From: Melioribacteraceae bacterium
Lineage (GTDB): Bacteria > Bacteroidota > Ignavibacteria > Ignavibacteriales > Melioribacteraceae
Direction: 5' to 3'
NCBI GenBank assembly: GCA_019638015.1
Contig: JAHBUP010000001.1
Span: 3,814,424 to 3,878,423 of the forward strand
DNA length: 64,000 nucleotides
Shown here: piece by piece, positions 37,298 to 47,378 of the stretch
Numbering within the stretch: position 1 is the first letter of the stretch
Layout: each line of letters begins with the position of its first letter
Made by a program: the position numbers and the translations under genes
The notes under the pieces: model-generated
Told to the model about the DNA's origin: nothing
Seen by the model: the letters and a program-made list of their open reading frames with translations, nothing else
The model's database searches: none

Positions 37298-40200
37298 TTA
37301 TTCAAATACCTTTTTTATTAACCACCCAAATTTACTTGAGAAATATACACGTAATTCTTCTACTTTAATGTATACAAGCGGAACAACAATTAATGTTAGA
37401 AATAGAGAACTTGTTAATCCTCCAATTAGTGCCCAGCCCAGTCCGGTTTTCCATTCGGATCCCGAACTTTGAGAAAGAGCAATTGGAAGCATTCCAAATA
37501 TCATTGTAAGTGTCGTCATAAAAATTGGTCGAATTCTCATTCTGCCCGCATCAATTAACGCTTCCATTACCCCTTCCCCCTGTTCCCTCATAGCGTTTGC
37601 TCTATCAACAAGAAGTATAGCATTTTTGCCAACCAATCCAACCAGCATAATAATGCCAAGTATTGAAAAGATTGATAATGATTTCATAGTTAGAGCCAGT
37701 GCTACAAATGCACCGATAAGTGCCAAAGGAATCGAGAATAATATTACAAATGGATAAACGAACGAATTATATAATGCCACCATAATCATATATGTAAATA
37801 ATATGCCTGCTAATAGCGCCAATCCAAGATCACCGAATGATTGTTGCTGATTTTTAATATCTCCTTCATAGGTAAATGTAATTCCAGCTGGAAATTTTAG
37901 TCCGCTAAGTTTTTTATCAATATCCTGTGCAATATTACCCGATGCTCTCCCTACAGCCTGGGAGTAAACAGTAACACTTGAATTTCTGGATTGGCGTGAT
38001 AATTTTGTTGGTCCGGTAGCTAGCTCAATATCAGCAAATTGTTTGAGATAAATAGTTTGCCCTTTTCTATTCAAAAAAGTCATATTCTCAAGTTGATCAG
38101 TTTTTGAGCGGTCAATTTGATCAAGCACTATTCGGATTGGGTACTCTGTATTATCCTCCCGTAATTTTGAATCATCGTCTCCGGTGAGTGCAACTCTTAG
38201 TGCCGTTCCAACTTCAGCAAGCGTTAACCCCAGTGTTAGCAGTTTTTTTCTGTCGACAGTAATTCTTGTTTCTGGATTTCCCTCTTCAGCAGATAATCTT
38301 ACGTCCGCAGTACCTGGAATTGTTTTTACTGAATCGATTACCTCTTTTGCGGCTTTTACTACATCATCATAATTTGGTCCACTTACAACTAATTGAATTG
38401 GAGTTTGGTTTGCTACACCAAACAATCCGATGGGATTCACTCTCGTTTTTAATCCCGGAATTTTTTGCACCATAATTTTTATTTCATCGCCTATTTCATC
38501 GGTGGTTTTCGACCGCTCATCGGAGGGAATTAAGAACACTGTAATTTCTGTTGCGTTGGAATTCGCAAACCCAATTAATCCTTCGTTTGATGCTCCAACA
38601 TTAGCATAAATCTTTTTAACTTCGGGAAGCGAGCCAATCATTTGTTCAACCTCTTGCGAAATTTTATTAGTCTTTTCGAGAGGGGTTCCGGGAGGCATTT
38701 CCAAAGTAACCGCAAATTCACCTCTATCCGTTTGTGAAATAAACTCAAATCCTATTAAACCCAATGGGAACAGAGTAAACGAACTAAAAAATAATACTAA
38801 TGTTCCAATAGCTACTTTACCTCTATTAACAAAACTCCATTTCAACAATTCGATGTAATACTCGGTAAACTCCTTAAATTTCTTTTCGAACCAAAGTGCA
38901 AATCTGCCCAAGATAGTTTTTGAAGTTAATCTTTCAACCTTTGCAAATCGGGACGCCAACATTGGAGTAATTGTAAAAGATACAACTAAACTCATGAGAG
39001 TTGAAATAACTACTACCATCGCGAACTGCCTCATAATATTTCCTATAATTCCCCCCGTAAGAGCAAGTGGGAGGAATACCGCCACGTCAACCAGAGTTAT
39101 TGCGAGCGCAGCGAATCCTATTTCATTTCTACCCCGAAGAGCGGCTGCTCTTTTTTCTTCTCCCTTTTCGAGATGGTGATATATATTTTCCAATACAACT
39201 ATAGAATCATCAACCAATATTCCCACCACTAGTGAAAGCCCGAGCAGTGTCATAAGATTAAGAGTATAATCAAATGCCCATATTCCAATAAATGTTGAAA
39301 TTAAGGAGGAGGGTATAGCTACAAGAATTATTATCGAATTTCGAAAGCTGTGTAAAAACATTAACATTACAATTGCTACAAGTATAACCGCAATAGCCAA
39401 ATCTTTTTTAACCGCATCAGCCGCCTCAATTGTAAATAGAGAAGCATCCTGCGCAATATCGAATGATAAGTTTATGTTTGCATATCGGGATTCCAAACTT
39501 GCAATTTCCTTTTTAACCAAGTCCGCAACTTCAACCGCATTTGCATCAGATTGTTTTTGTAGATTCAAACCAATCGTATTTCTAAAATTAATTCTTGTGA
39601 TGTTCGTACCTTCCTTAATTCCATCTTCAACTTCTGCTATGTCCGAAAGTTTAATTTCTCCCCCTTGCCTCGATTGTCCAACTGATAAATTCTTAAGCTC
39701 TTCGATCGATTCAATTTTTCCGGCAATTCTTACAATAAATTGATTTTGGCTATCCTTAATTCTACCGGTTGGGAAATCTAAATTTGCCGATTTTATTGCG
39801 TTTGTTATTTGCAGAATTGAAATTCCATAAGCTTTCAGTTTCTGCATATCAAGATTAATTTTAATCTCTCTTTCCTCACCGCCAATCATCGCAATTTGAC
39901 CTACTCCCGCAACCCGGGATAGTGAAGGTTGAATCTTATCTTTTACGAATTGATATAATTCCCGCGAATCAACATCGGCAGATACACCCATTCGCAATAC
40001 GGGAATTTCATCGAAAGCAAATTTTGAAACTATCGGAGTTTCCGCATTCGTGGGGAGCTGATTTATTACTTCGCCAATTTTTCTTTGCGCGTCCTGTAAT
40101 GAAATATCTGTCTTGGCCGATAAAGATAATTCAATAATAACTAGCGAAAATCCTTCCATTGATGTGGAGCGGACTTCATTCACTTTATCCATACCCGAAA

Positions 40201-40411
40201 CAGCATCCTCAATTACCTTGCTCACTCCAGTTTCAACTTCTGATGGAGAAGCTCCTGGATAAATTGTAGAGATTGTTATAATTGGAGGAGAAAACCGAGG
40301 CAGTAATTCATACTTCAAAGTTTGATAGCTGAATAATCCAACAGCTATCAGAGCGGCAAAAATTATTATTATCAACGAAGGTCGCTTAATCGATAGTTCG
40401 GTAATGGTCAT
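37298..40411 (-). CDS. RND efflux transporter permease (AcrB/HAE type)
   Basis: 1037 aa with the twelve-helix RND layout: N-terminal helix, large periplasmic loop, helices 2-6, a second loop and a final helix group. Seen: the proton-relay aspartates in VVGILVDDSIVVLENI (helix 4), PGASPSEVE near the N-terminus and GLVGKNAILLVD (helix 10). Belongs to the hydrophobe/amphiphile (multidrug) branch. It is the last gene of the tetR-tolC-adaptor-RND operon, 20 nt after the adaptor. Confidence 0.93.
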   Translation of the reverse strand: MTITELSIKRPSLIIIIFAALIAVGLFSYQTLKYELLPRFSPPIITISTIYPGASPSEVETGVSKVIEDAVSGMDKVNEVRSTSMEGFSLVIIELSLSAKTDISLQDAQRKIGEVINQLPTNAETPIVSKFAFDEIPVLRMGVSADVDSRELYQFVKDKIQPSLSRVAGVGQIAMIGGEEREIKINLDMQKLKAYGISILQITNAIKSANLDFPTGRIKDSQNQFIVRIAGKIESIEELKNLSVGQSRQGGEIKLSDIAEVEDGIKEGTNITRINFRNTIGLNLQKQSDANAVEVADLVKKEIASLESRYANINLSFDIAQDASLFTIEAADAVKKDLAIAVILVAIVMLMFLHSFRNSIIILVAIPSSLISTFIGIWAFDYTLNLMTLLGLSLVVGILVDDSIVVLENIYHHLEKGEEKRAAALRGRNEIGFAALAITLVDVAVFLPLALTGGIIGNIMRQFAMVVVISTLMSLVVSFTITPMLASRFAKVERLTSKTILGRFALWFEKKFKEFTEYYIELLKWSFVNRGKVAIGTLVLFFSSFTLFPLGLIGFEFISQTDRGEFAVTLEMPPGTPLEKTNKISQEVEQMIGSLPEVKKIYANVGASNEGLIGFANSNATEITVFLIPSDERSKTTDEIGDEIKIMVQKIPGLKTRVNPIGLFGVANQTPIQLVVSGPNYDDVVKAAKEVIDSVKTIPGTADVRLSAEEGNPETRITVDRKKLLTLGLTLAEVGTALRVALTGDDDSKLREDNTEYPIRIVLDQIDRSKTDQLENMTFLNRKGQTIYLKQFADIELATGPTKLSRQSRNSSVTVYSQAVGRASGNIAQDIDKKLSGLKFPAGITFTYEGDIKNQQQSFGDLGLALLAGILFTYMIMVALYNSFVYPFVILFSIPLALIGAFVALALTMKSLSIFSILGIIMLVGLVGKNAILLVDRANAMREQGEGVMEALIDAGRMRIRPIFMTTLTMIFGMLPIALSQSSGSEWKTGLGWALIGGLTSSLFLTLIVVPLVYIKVEELRVYFSSKFGWLIKKVFE

Positions 40412-40431
40412 ACTAATTTCCTTTTTATAAA

Positions 40432-41490
40432 CTAATTAAGAATATTCACTTCAGTTTTATCTGATAGGTTGCTTTGCCCGTTTGTAACTACTGCATCCCC
40501 CTCTTTAATTCCATCTATTACCCGTATGTAATTTCCAATTATTCCAGAAATAACTAATGGTTTTAAATAGGCGATTCCATTATTAACTACATATACTTTT
40601 GGATTTCTTGCGCTGCCAATTAGAGCTTCGCGTGGGATAACTAACTCTTCTTGATTTTTGAGATTTGAAAACTCGACCCGCGCAAATAATCCGGCTTTCA
40701 ATTTTCTGCCACTCTCATTCTTAATACTTATTTCAACAGGAAAAGTGTGAGCATCATCTCCTTTAGAACTAATCCAATCAACTTTACCAACAAATTTTTC
40801 TTTTGGAAAAACATCAACCATTACCGAAACATTATCACCAGGCTTAAGAGTTACCGCGTCTTTTTCTGCAACATTTACTTTTATTTTTAATCTCGATATA
40901 TCAACAACGTTTGCGATTAATGTTTGCTGTGGTGCGCCTTGAACCATAGAACCAACATCAATGTAACGGGCGGTTATATAACCTGAAATCGGCGTTTTAA
41001 TTTTGGTATCTTCTAATTGTCTGCGAGCTACAATGTACTGCGATTCAGCAACTGCCGCCGCAAGTTTAATCTGATCCAGCTGTGAATCACTCGCTGATTT
41101 TTGATCATATAATTGAAGGAAGCGTTCCAAATCTTTTTTTGCTTTATTGTAATTTGTTTCAGCACTTATAAAAGCTGCCCGTTTTAACTCATCATCAACC
41201 TGCGCCAAAATAGAACCTGCTGGTTTGTAATCTCCAACATTGGCGTAAACAGCGGTAACCCGTCCGCTCGTTTCCGATATTATATTTACATCATTGTTTG
41301 CGGTTACTGTACCCGTAAGCGAAATAGTTTCGGTCAAAATCTTCTTTTGCGCTTTTTCAACTTTAACGTAAAATATCTGCTCTACCCCACCTCGTTTCTG
41401 GGTGGATAGTTTTGATTTATTATAAACAAGTATTAATACTATTATTGCAATTAGCGAAACAACTGGAATTATTAGTTTCCACTTTTTCAT
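40432..41490 (-). CDS. RND efflux periplasmic adaptor (AcrA-type)
   Basis: 352 aa with an N-terminal membrane anchor (about 5-24), then split lipoyl domains around a short coiled-coil hairpin (about 115-160), a beta-barrel domain and a membrane-proximal C-terminal domain (VKEGDAVVTNGQSNL-like end). Starts with AAGGAG upstream. Bridges the RND pump and TolC-type channel encoded in the same operon. Confidence 0.92.
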   Translation of the reverse strand: MKKWKLIIPVVSLIAIIVLILVYNKSKLSTQKRGGVEQIFYVKVEKAQKKILTETISLTGTVTANNDVNIISETSGRVTAVYANVGDYKPAGSILAQVDDELKRAAFISAETNYNKAKKDLERFLQLYDQKSASDSQLDQIKLAAAVAESQYIVARRQLEDTKIKTPISGYITARYIDVGSMVQGAPQQTLIANVVDISRLKIKVNVAEKDAVTLKPGDNVSVMVDVFPKEKFVGKVDWISSKGDDAHTFPVEISIKNESGRKLKAGLFARVEFSNLKNQEELVIPREALIGSARNPKVYVVNNGIAYLKPLVISGIIGNYIRVIDGIKEGDAVVTNGQSNLSDKTEVNILN

Positions 41491-41501
41491 TTAAAACTCC
41501 T

Positions 41502-42830
41502 TTATAAGACTTCTTTTGCTAATGATTTATCTAATTTTGCTTTTGACAATTCATAATCTACTAATGAGACCGTGTAATTAAATTTAGCGTTAGTAAGAGA
41601 TGTTTCAGCATCAATTAAATCGGATGATGTTGCCAAACCATTTTTAAATTTACTGCTAGTAACTCTCAAGTTTTCTTCGGCTTGTTCAACACTTTGTGCG
41701 GCTAATTCAATTTTCTTTTTCGATTGATTAAGAGTAAGATAATTTTGAGTAACTTCAAGAGTAATTGCATCTTTTATAATCCAGACCGCGTCGTTAGCTT
41801 GAGAATATTGTGCCTCGGCTTGTTGAGTTTGGTACGAGGTTGAGAGCCAATCCCAAACATTAATATTCAAACTTACCCCAGCGTCCCAGGTATCATTAAA
41901 TTTATTTTGTGCGGGAAAAATTCTTTGATTTGGTTTACTGTAATAGAAGTTCGCGAACATTCCAATTTGAGGATACCAGGATGATTTGGCCATTGTAACC
42001 GCAGATTCACTCGCTCTAACTCTTAATGACGCGGCTTTCAATTCCGGTCTTTTTTCTGATGCCTCATTTATCAATTTTGTGAGTTCTTCAGATTCTATAA
42101 TGGATAAATTAATTTCTGATTTAGTCTCAATTAAAGAATTCAATGGAATACCTACAATTGAGTTTAGATATACTCTAGAAATCTGGAGAGCATTTTCAGC
42201 TTCAGCTTGTTTGAATTTTGCGTCTGAATACTGCACTTCGAATCGAAGAATATCATTTCGCGTTAGAAATCCCGCCTTCTCTAAATTTTTAGCATCCTCA
42301 AGATGAGCCTTAACCATCTCTAAAGTTTCGTCGAATACCTTTTTCAATTGAGCCGACTTATAAAGTGACCAATAAGCATTACGTACACTAAATACTAATT
42401 CAGCTTTATCCTTAATATATTCTTCATTGGCGGCAACGGCTGAATACTCAGCAATTTCAATTCCACTGCTAATCCTTGAACCGGTAAACAAAGGCTGTGT
42501 TAGTGAAAGCTGTGCCGAATAATTATCCAGAATTACCGGGGCGATATCAAAATTTCCAAAGGGAGTGGATATAGTAAATGGATCCACTTCACTTATTCTT
42601 CTGTAGGCGGCCGATAACTTTACAGATGGCAAACTTAATGTATTAGCTTCCGAAGCTTTGGCCTCCGCTCCTCTAACTTTCATTAGTGATGAATTTAGAC
42701 TCTTGCTATTTTTTAGCGCAAGTTGGATCGCTTGGTCAACCGATAATTCTAAATTTGATTGAGCATTCATATAATTAAATGATAATAGCAGCAATAACAC
42801 AAAGGGGAAATGATTTAGCAATCTGCTCAT
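41502..42830 (-). CDS. TolC-family outer-membrane efflux channel
   Basis: 442 aa with a signal peptide (about 1-23, ending NAQS), then two repeats of the OEP domain rich in long alpha-helices (LKNSKSLNSSLMKVRGAEAKA ... ) and strands near VKLSAAYRRIS and PQIGMFANFYYS. No lipobox cysteine. It overlaps the tetR stop codon by 4 nt and supplies the outer-membrane exit for the RND pump. Confidence 0.92.
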   Translation of the reverse strand: MSRLLNHFPFVLLLLLSFNYMNAQSNLELSVDQAIQLALKNSKSLNSSLMKVRGAEAKASEANTLSLPSVKLSAAYRRISEVDPFTISTPFGNFDIAPVILDNYSAQLSLTQPLFTGSRISSGIEIAEYSAVAANEEYIKDKAELVFSVRNAYWSLYKSAQLKKVFDETLEMVKAHLEDAKNLEKAGFLTRNDILRFEVQYSDAKFKQAEAENALQISRVYLNSIVGIPLNSLIETKSEINLSIIESEELTKLINEASEKRPELKAASLRVRASESAVTMAKSSWYPQIGMFANFYYSKPNQRIFPAQNKFNDTWDAGVSLNINVWDWLSTSYQTQQAEAQYSQANDAVWIIKDAITLEVTQNYLTLNQSKKKIELAAQSVEQAEENLRVTSSKFKNGLATSSDLIDAETSLTNAKFNYTVSLVDYELSKAKLDKSLAKEVL

Positions 42831-43456
42831 TTATTTAACTCCTTCTTTTCAATATTCTTATATTTTTTTCTACCCTCTTTAGTAAACAATCCTTCAAAAA
42901 AAAGTTTTGCAACTTCCTTATATACTTGTTCGGCGGTTAAAGGAATAGTGCTCAAAAATGATGGGTTGGAAACTGAGTGCACTGCGGCTAAATATGCCGG
43001 GACTAATACTTGTGGATCAATGTCATCTCTAAATACTCCATCGTCAATTCCATTTTTAAGTAATTCAGAAAAATTTTTTATCGCTTTATTTTTTCTAAAA
43101 TCTTGAATTTCTAACCACATGTTATGATTGATTTTATGAAGGTCCTGTATCATTGGGTTTTGCATTTTTTCTGAAAGTTGGGCCATATAATTCATCAGTT
43201 TTTTTAATTTAGTAACAAAGTCAATTGAATCATCAACTATCAACTTTTCTATAAAATCGCCCGCTTCACATTTTTGCTTTAGAATGATTTCCTTTAGTAT
43301 ATGATCCTTATTGCTAAAATTCTTATATAGAGTTTTTTTGCTGATTGCCAAAGACAGTGCAATTTCTTCCATTGTTACTTTTGAATAACCAAATTGCTCA
43401 AATAACTCTTTTGCTTTTTCAAGTATTCTAATTTCAGTTTCTGTTTTCATAACCAT
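42827..43456 (-). CDS. TetR/AcrR-family transcriptional regulator
   Basis: About 209 aa from ATG 43456 (or 207 from 43450); the in-frame extension to 43510 adds 18 unlikely residues. N-terminal helix-turn-helix: LEKAKELFEQFGYSKVTMEEIALSLAISKKTLYKNFSNKDHIL, with the usual TetR spacing (given here to show the family fit). The C-terminal ligand domain is helical. It is first in the efflux operon and most likely represses it, releasing in response to a pump substrate. Confidence 0.88.
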   Translation of the reverse strand: MVMKTETEIRILEKAKELFEQFGYSKVTMEEIALSLAISKKTLYKNFSNKDHILKEIILKQKCEAGDFIEKLIVDDSIDFVTKLKKLMNYMAQLSEKMQNPMIQDLHKINHNMWLEIQDFRKNKAIKNFSELLKNGIDDGVFRDDIDPQVLVPAYLAAVHSVSNPSFLSTIPLTAEQVYKEVAKLFFEGLFTKEGRKKYKNIEKKELNK

Positions 43457-43502
43457 TTCAAATAATATTTCAAAACCAGGAGTTATAACGAAAAGTTCCT
43501 TT

Positions 43503-43530
43503 GGAAACAATATTTGTTTAAATCGTTTCC
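43503..43530. promoter_or_regulatory. palindromic candidate operator upstream of tetR
   Basis: Arms GGAAAC (43503-43508) and GTTTCC (43525-43530) enclose AAACA/TGTTT inner complements, giving a near-palindromic 28-nt site about 50 nt upstream of the tetR start. Size and position fit autoregulation by the TetR-type protein; this is inference. Confidence 0.45.
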
Positions 43531-43547
43531 ATCACTAAAGTATTTAC

Positions 43548-43585
43548 AAAAAAAAAAGACCGCAATCTAGTAGATAGCGGTCTTT
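43548..43585 (-). terminator. terminator of the M16 peptidase operon
   Basis: Stem AAAGACCGC (43555-43563) / GCGGTCTTT (43577-43585), with an inner ATCT/AGAT pair. On the minus strand it is followed by a run of eight or more T, 25 nt after the stop at 43610. Confidence 0.9.
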
Positions 43586-43609
43586 ATAAAGTTTAATAAT
43601 TTGAGAATA

Positions 43610-45685
43610 TTACTTTATCTCAAACATCGAATCGGGAAGGTTAGTATTAACCTCAATACTCGTTGCTGTAAGTTCAATGGAACCCATTGGAGTACTCTGA
43701 TTTAATCTATGCGGGAATTTTACACCGGCAACCTCTTTGTAATCACTCATATCAATTGTTGATGAGAAACTACCCTGTGGTGTCTCCGCGGTTGTAATTG
43801 TCCTAACCATAAGTCCACTTTCAATATCATAATATTGCGTTGATTTTTTTCCTGATGGAGCCGTAATAGTCAAGTTGTAAGCATCTTTTCCTTCAATTGA
43901 TTCAATACCGGCAAGTTCAACTTTGATTCCCATTTTTTCATACTCAAAATAGGGATGAAGAGGTGCTTCTACTTTCATTGCTTCTAGTTGTGCACCGGTT
44001 AATTCTACTTCCTGCCCCATACCACTTGCTATTCCCTTTTCCCCGTTAAATACAGTTTTTTGTTGACCAACACCAAAATCAACTAATTGATAAAATTTGT
44101 TTGGAGCTTTCTTAGCCATTGTTACGGTTATTGTCATTCCCTGTACCGAGCCTGAAAATTTGAATGTTTGATCTGTAATTTTAGAAACGTTTTCTTTACC
44201 ACCGATGGCTTCAACATATTTATCAATAACAGAAACTGCGGTAATTCCTTCGGGTACTTTTTTTACAGAAGGATCATACTTCTCGCCGTAGATATCATAA
44301 TATTCAACTTTATTGCTTAAAGAAAACTTGGCGATGTTTTTTGCTATTTCTTCGCCATTACCAACCACCAACACATAACTATTATTTGGTTTTACATATT
44401 TTTTTGCTGTTGCTAACAGATCATCACTAGTAACAGCATTCAAATTTTTAAGATAGTTTTTATAATAATCTTTTGGCAGTTGATAACGCTCAATATCGAT
44501 TGCGAAATTTGCTATGGTTTGTGGACTTTCCAAAGCGCGGGCAAAATTTCCCGTCATATAATTTTTGGTTGATTGCAGTTCAGCATCCTCAATTTTTTCT
44601 GTTCTAATTTTTTTGATCTCATTTAACATTTCTGTAATCGCGCTGTCTGTAACCGAATTTCTTACCGTAGTAGATGCTTCGAAATGTCCGATATATTTAT
44701 CAGATGCTATTGCAGAACGCGCCCCATAAGTATATCCATTTTTCTCTCTCAAGTTTTGGTTCAATCTCGAAGAAAATGAACCGCCTAATATCATATTCAA
44801 CATAGAAGCCTTAATAACATCTTCGCTTCCCTTTTTGAGTTCGACCGGATATCCGATAGTAAGTACGGATTGAACTGAAGCCGGACGATCGACCAAACAA
44901 ACTTTATTAACAACAGGGGACTTAGGTGCAGAGAAAGTACTTTTTGGTATTTCTTTTGATTTCCATTTCCCAAAATATTTTTCAGTAAGTTTTTGTGCTT
45001 CAGCTTTTGTTATATCACCAACAATTGCTAAATAAGCGGCATTAGGACGGAAATAATCATCAACATATTTTTTTGCTATTTCAAGGTTGATTGTTTTTAC
45101 AGTTTGCTCTGTTGTTGCTTCTCCGTATGGATGATCTTTACCAAAAAATAAAACATCTCGAACTCTAGTTGCTATCGCGCTCGGATCATCCTTAGCGGCC
45201 GCAAGCCCCGAAAGTGTTTGCTTCTGAATTTTATCTAATTCTTCCTGCTTAAAGTTTGAGTTAAGCACTACATCCGACATTAATTCTAATAGCTTATTAA
45301 CATGTTTTTTTAGTGATGCCGCGTATACACCGGTTGACGATGTAGATAGATTTGCCCCAATAAAATCAATCTCCTCATCAAGTTTGTCTTTTGTTCTGGT
45401 CTTTGTTCCTGTCCTTAGTAATTGTCCTGCGATTTCTACATAACCTGCATTCTCTCCCTCAAGTATTGGATCACGATCGATGACCAAATTGAATGCAACT
45501 CTCGGAAGTTTTGTGTTTCTAACAACAAAAACTTTTAATCCGTTTTTTAATGTAAAATTTTCTGAATCTGCAATTTTTATTTCGGGTGCTGGGCCGGGAG
45601 CCGGTTGTTTCGAACGGTCTAACTGCGCGAACGAAATTCCCGAAACAAACAAGATCAACATTAATACTAAAACTTTACTTTTCAT
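43610..45685 (-). CDS. M16-family peptidase-like protein without zinc motif, with extra C-terminal domain
   Basis: 691 aa from ATG 45685, with GGAGA upstream (an in-frame start at 45697 lacks it). Signal peptide (about 1-20, ending SFAQ). Two M16 halves follow (about 40-440), but the HxxEH zinc motif is absent: its place reads NAGYVEIAGQLLRTGT. After residue about 450 there is an additional domain (AIGGKENVSKITDQTFKFSGS ... YYDIESGLMVRTI) like the LolA/outer-membrane lipoprotein-carrier-type folds found in Bacteroidota. It probably pairs with the active M16 protein encoded 26 nt upstream. Confidence 0.85.
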   Translation of the reverse strand: MKSKVLVLMLILFVSGISFAQLDRSKQPAPGPAPEIKIADSENFTLKNGLKVFVVRNTKLPRVAFNLVIDRDPILEGENAGYVEIAGQLLRTGTKTRTKDKLDEEIDFIGANLSTSSTGVYAASLKKHVNKLLELMSDVVLNSNFKQEELDKIQKQTLSGLAAAKDDPSAIATRVRDVLFFGKDHPYGEATTEQTVKTINLEIAKKYVDDYFRPNAAYLAIVGDITKAEAQKLTEKYFGKWKSKEIPKSTFSAPKSPVVNKVCLVDRPASVQSVLTIGYPVELKKGSEDVIKASMLNMILGGSFSSRLNQNLREKNGYTYGARSAIASDKYIGHFEASTTVRNSVTDSAITEMLNEIKKIRTEKIEDAELQSTKNYMTGNFARALESPQTIANFAIDIERYQLPKDYYKNYLKNLNAVTSDDLLATAKKYVKPNNSYVLVVGNGEEIAKNIAKFSLSNKVEYYDIYGEKYDPSVKKVPEGITAVSVIDKYVEAIGGKENVSKITDQTFKFSGSVQGMTITVTMAKKAPNKFYQLVDFGVGQQKTVFNGEKGIASGMGQEVELTGAQLEAMKVEAPLHPYFEYEKMGIKVELAGIESIEGKDAYNLTITAPSGKKSTQYYDIESGLMVRTITTAETPQGSFSSTIDMSDYKEVAGVKFPHRLNQSTPMGSIELTATSIEVNTNLPDSMFEIK

Positions 45686-45723
45686 TTTTATCTCCAATTA
45701 TTCTTTCTAATTAATCTTGCTTA

Positions 45724-47049
45724 TTAATCTTTTTTCATCGCCTTAGGCAGATAAGTTAAAGCAACTCTGTTATCTGCGGTAAAATATTGGTTTGCCACCC
45801 GTTTAATATCATCTCTTGTAACTTTCATGTATCTGCTAATTTCCGTGTTAATCAAATTCGCGTCACCATAATAGACATGATAATCAGCAAGACTATTTGC
45901 AATACCAAGGACTGTGCTGTTTTTATTTACAAATTCTGCTTCAGTTTGATTTTTTAATTTTTGAAATTCGCTATCACTTATCATGTTAGTTTTGGCTGTA
46001 GTTAGTTCTGCTTCAATTGCTTTTTCTAAATCTTCCGCGGTTACTCCAACATTTGTTATTCCATAAACAATAAATAATCCTGGTCCTTCAAGAGCGAGTG
46101 GGATTGAGCCAATATTTACAGCTTTTTGTTGTTTATCAACTATTGATTTGTATAGGCGCGAGCTTTGTCCCCCAGCTAATAATTTAGCAAGCATATTTAG
46201 TGCATAATAATCTTGGGTTCCCTGTTCCGGCATTCTATAAGCATGAAGAACTAGCGGCAATTGAATGTTATCATAAACTATGTCTCTCACTTCTCCACCT
46301 AGTGGTGGTTCTTTTACTGTAATTCTTTTAATTTCATGCTGACCTTTTGGTATATCAGCAAAATATTTATCAATTAATTTTTTAGTTGATTCGATATCAA
46401 TATCGCCTGCTATAGAAAGAGTAACATTTTGCGGTACATAAAAGTGTTTGTAAAAATCCATAAATTCACTAATAGTAGCCTGATCAATATATTGAGCAGA
46501 TCCGATAGGTGTCCATTTGTATGGGTATTCTTTATAAGCGCGTTTAAATGTTTCTTCGATTAATGAACCGTAAGGCTGATTATCGTAACGTTGCTTTCTT
46601 TCTTCTTTAACCACTTTTCGTTGTGTTTCAACTCCAATGCTATCAATTTTTAAGTGAAGTAATCTTTCCGATTCCATCCATAACCCAAGTTCAAGTTGAT
46701 TTGAAGGTAAAATTTGATAGTAGAAAGTTTTATCAAAAGAAGTGCTGGCGTTATTTTGCCCACCTGCGCCCTGAGATATTTTATCATATTGACCGCGGGG
46801 AATATTTGCGGACCCTTCAAACATTAGATGTTCAAAAAAATGAGCGAATCCTGTTCTATCCGCTTTTTCATCTTTTGAACCGACATGAAAAGTCATTGTT
46901 ACTGCCACTATTGGCGTAGTGTTGTCTTTGTGTAATATTACATTAATACCGTTAGCTAATGCATATTGTGTGTACTCAATTTTTCGGGACTGAGCAGTCA
47001 CGACAAATGAAAAAGCTAATAAAGTGAATAAAAATAGATTTCTCTTCAT
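45724..47049 (-). CDS. M16-family zinc peptidase, active subunit
   Basis: 441 aa with a signal peptide (about 1-19, ending VTAQ). Zinc motif HFFEH (H70, E73, H74) with the distal glutamate in VVKEERKQRYDN about 75 residues later, as M16 requires. The second half is the usual non-catalytic M16 domain. Periplasmic processing of peptides or small proteins is the family role; pairs such as this one behave like heterodimers (as in the mitochondrial processing peptidase). AGGAG precedes the ATG. Confidence 0.9.
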   Translation of the reverse strand: MKRNLFLFTLLAFSFVVTAQSRKIEYTQYALANGINVILHKDNTTPIVAVTMTFHVGSKDEKADRTGFAHFFEHLMFEGSANIPRGQYDKISQGAGGQNNASTSFDKTFYYQILPSNQLELGLWMESERLLHLKIDSIGVETQRKVVKEERKQRYDNQPYGSLIEETFKRAYKEYPYKWTPIGSAQYIDQATISEFMDFYKHFYVPQNVTLSIAGDIDIESTKKLIDKYFADIPKGQHEIKRITVKEPPLGGEVRDIVYDNIQLPLVLHAYRMPEQGTQDYYALNMLAKLLAGGQSSRLYKSIVDKQQKAVNIGSIPLALEGPGLFIVYGITNVGVTAEDLEKAIEAELTTAKTNMISDSEFQKLKNQTEAEFVNKNSTVLGIANSLADYHVYYGDANLINTEISRYMKVTRDDIKRVANQYFTADNRVALTYLPKAMKKD

Positions 47050-47170
47050 TAATAATGCTCCTAATTATTGTTAACTATTATTCGCGGGGTTTGATTACCA
47101 AAAATATAAATAAAATTTAAAAGAAAACCATTTGTTAGACGAAATAAAACCCGGGTTGTTCACAGAATAA

Positions 47171-47188
47171 AATTGTTTACGAACAATT
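47171..47188. promoter_or_regulatory. 18-nt palindrome in the M16 / T9SS-protein divergent spacer
   Basis: AATTGTT (47171-47177) TACG AACAATT (47182-47188) is a perfect 7-bp inverted repeat. The 329-nt spacer 47050-47378 is otherwise AT-rich and holds no gene that I can support; a TTGACA at 47310-47315 is the only strong promoter word. Confidence 0.35.
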
Positions 47189-47309
47189 ATTTGTTGAAGG
47201 CTAAACTTTGTTCTTCAATTAAAAGTTTTATTTATGTTTTTTCATTCATTCCCGGTAATTAATTAACTGTTAAGTATAACACAGCTAATTATTCCAAATA
47301 AATTATTTC

Positions 47310-47338
47310 TTGACATAGGTATCTCATTATCTTAAGTT
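47310..47338 (+). promoter_or_regulatory. weak candidate promoter for the T9SS cargo gene
   Basis: A consensus -35 TTGACA (47310-47315) is followed at 16-17 nt by TTAAGT/TAAGTT, a poor -10. About 40 nt further is the start codon. Ribosome site GGAGG at 47370-47374 fixes the start at 47379. Promoter call is low confidence. Confidence 0.3.
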
Positions 47339-47378
47339 GAATTTACAACAAATACAGAATATGACTTTTGGAGGTTAT

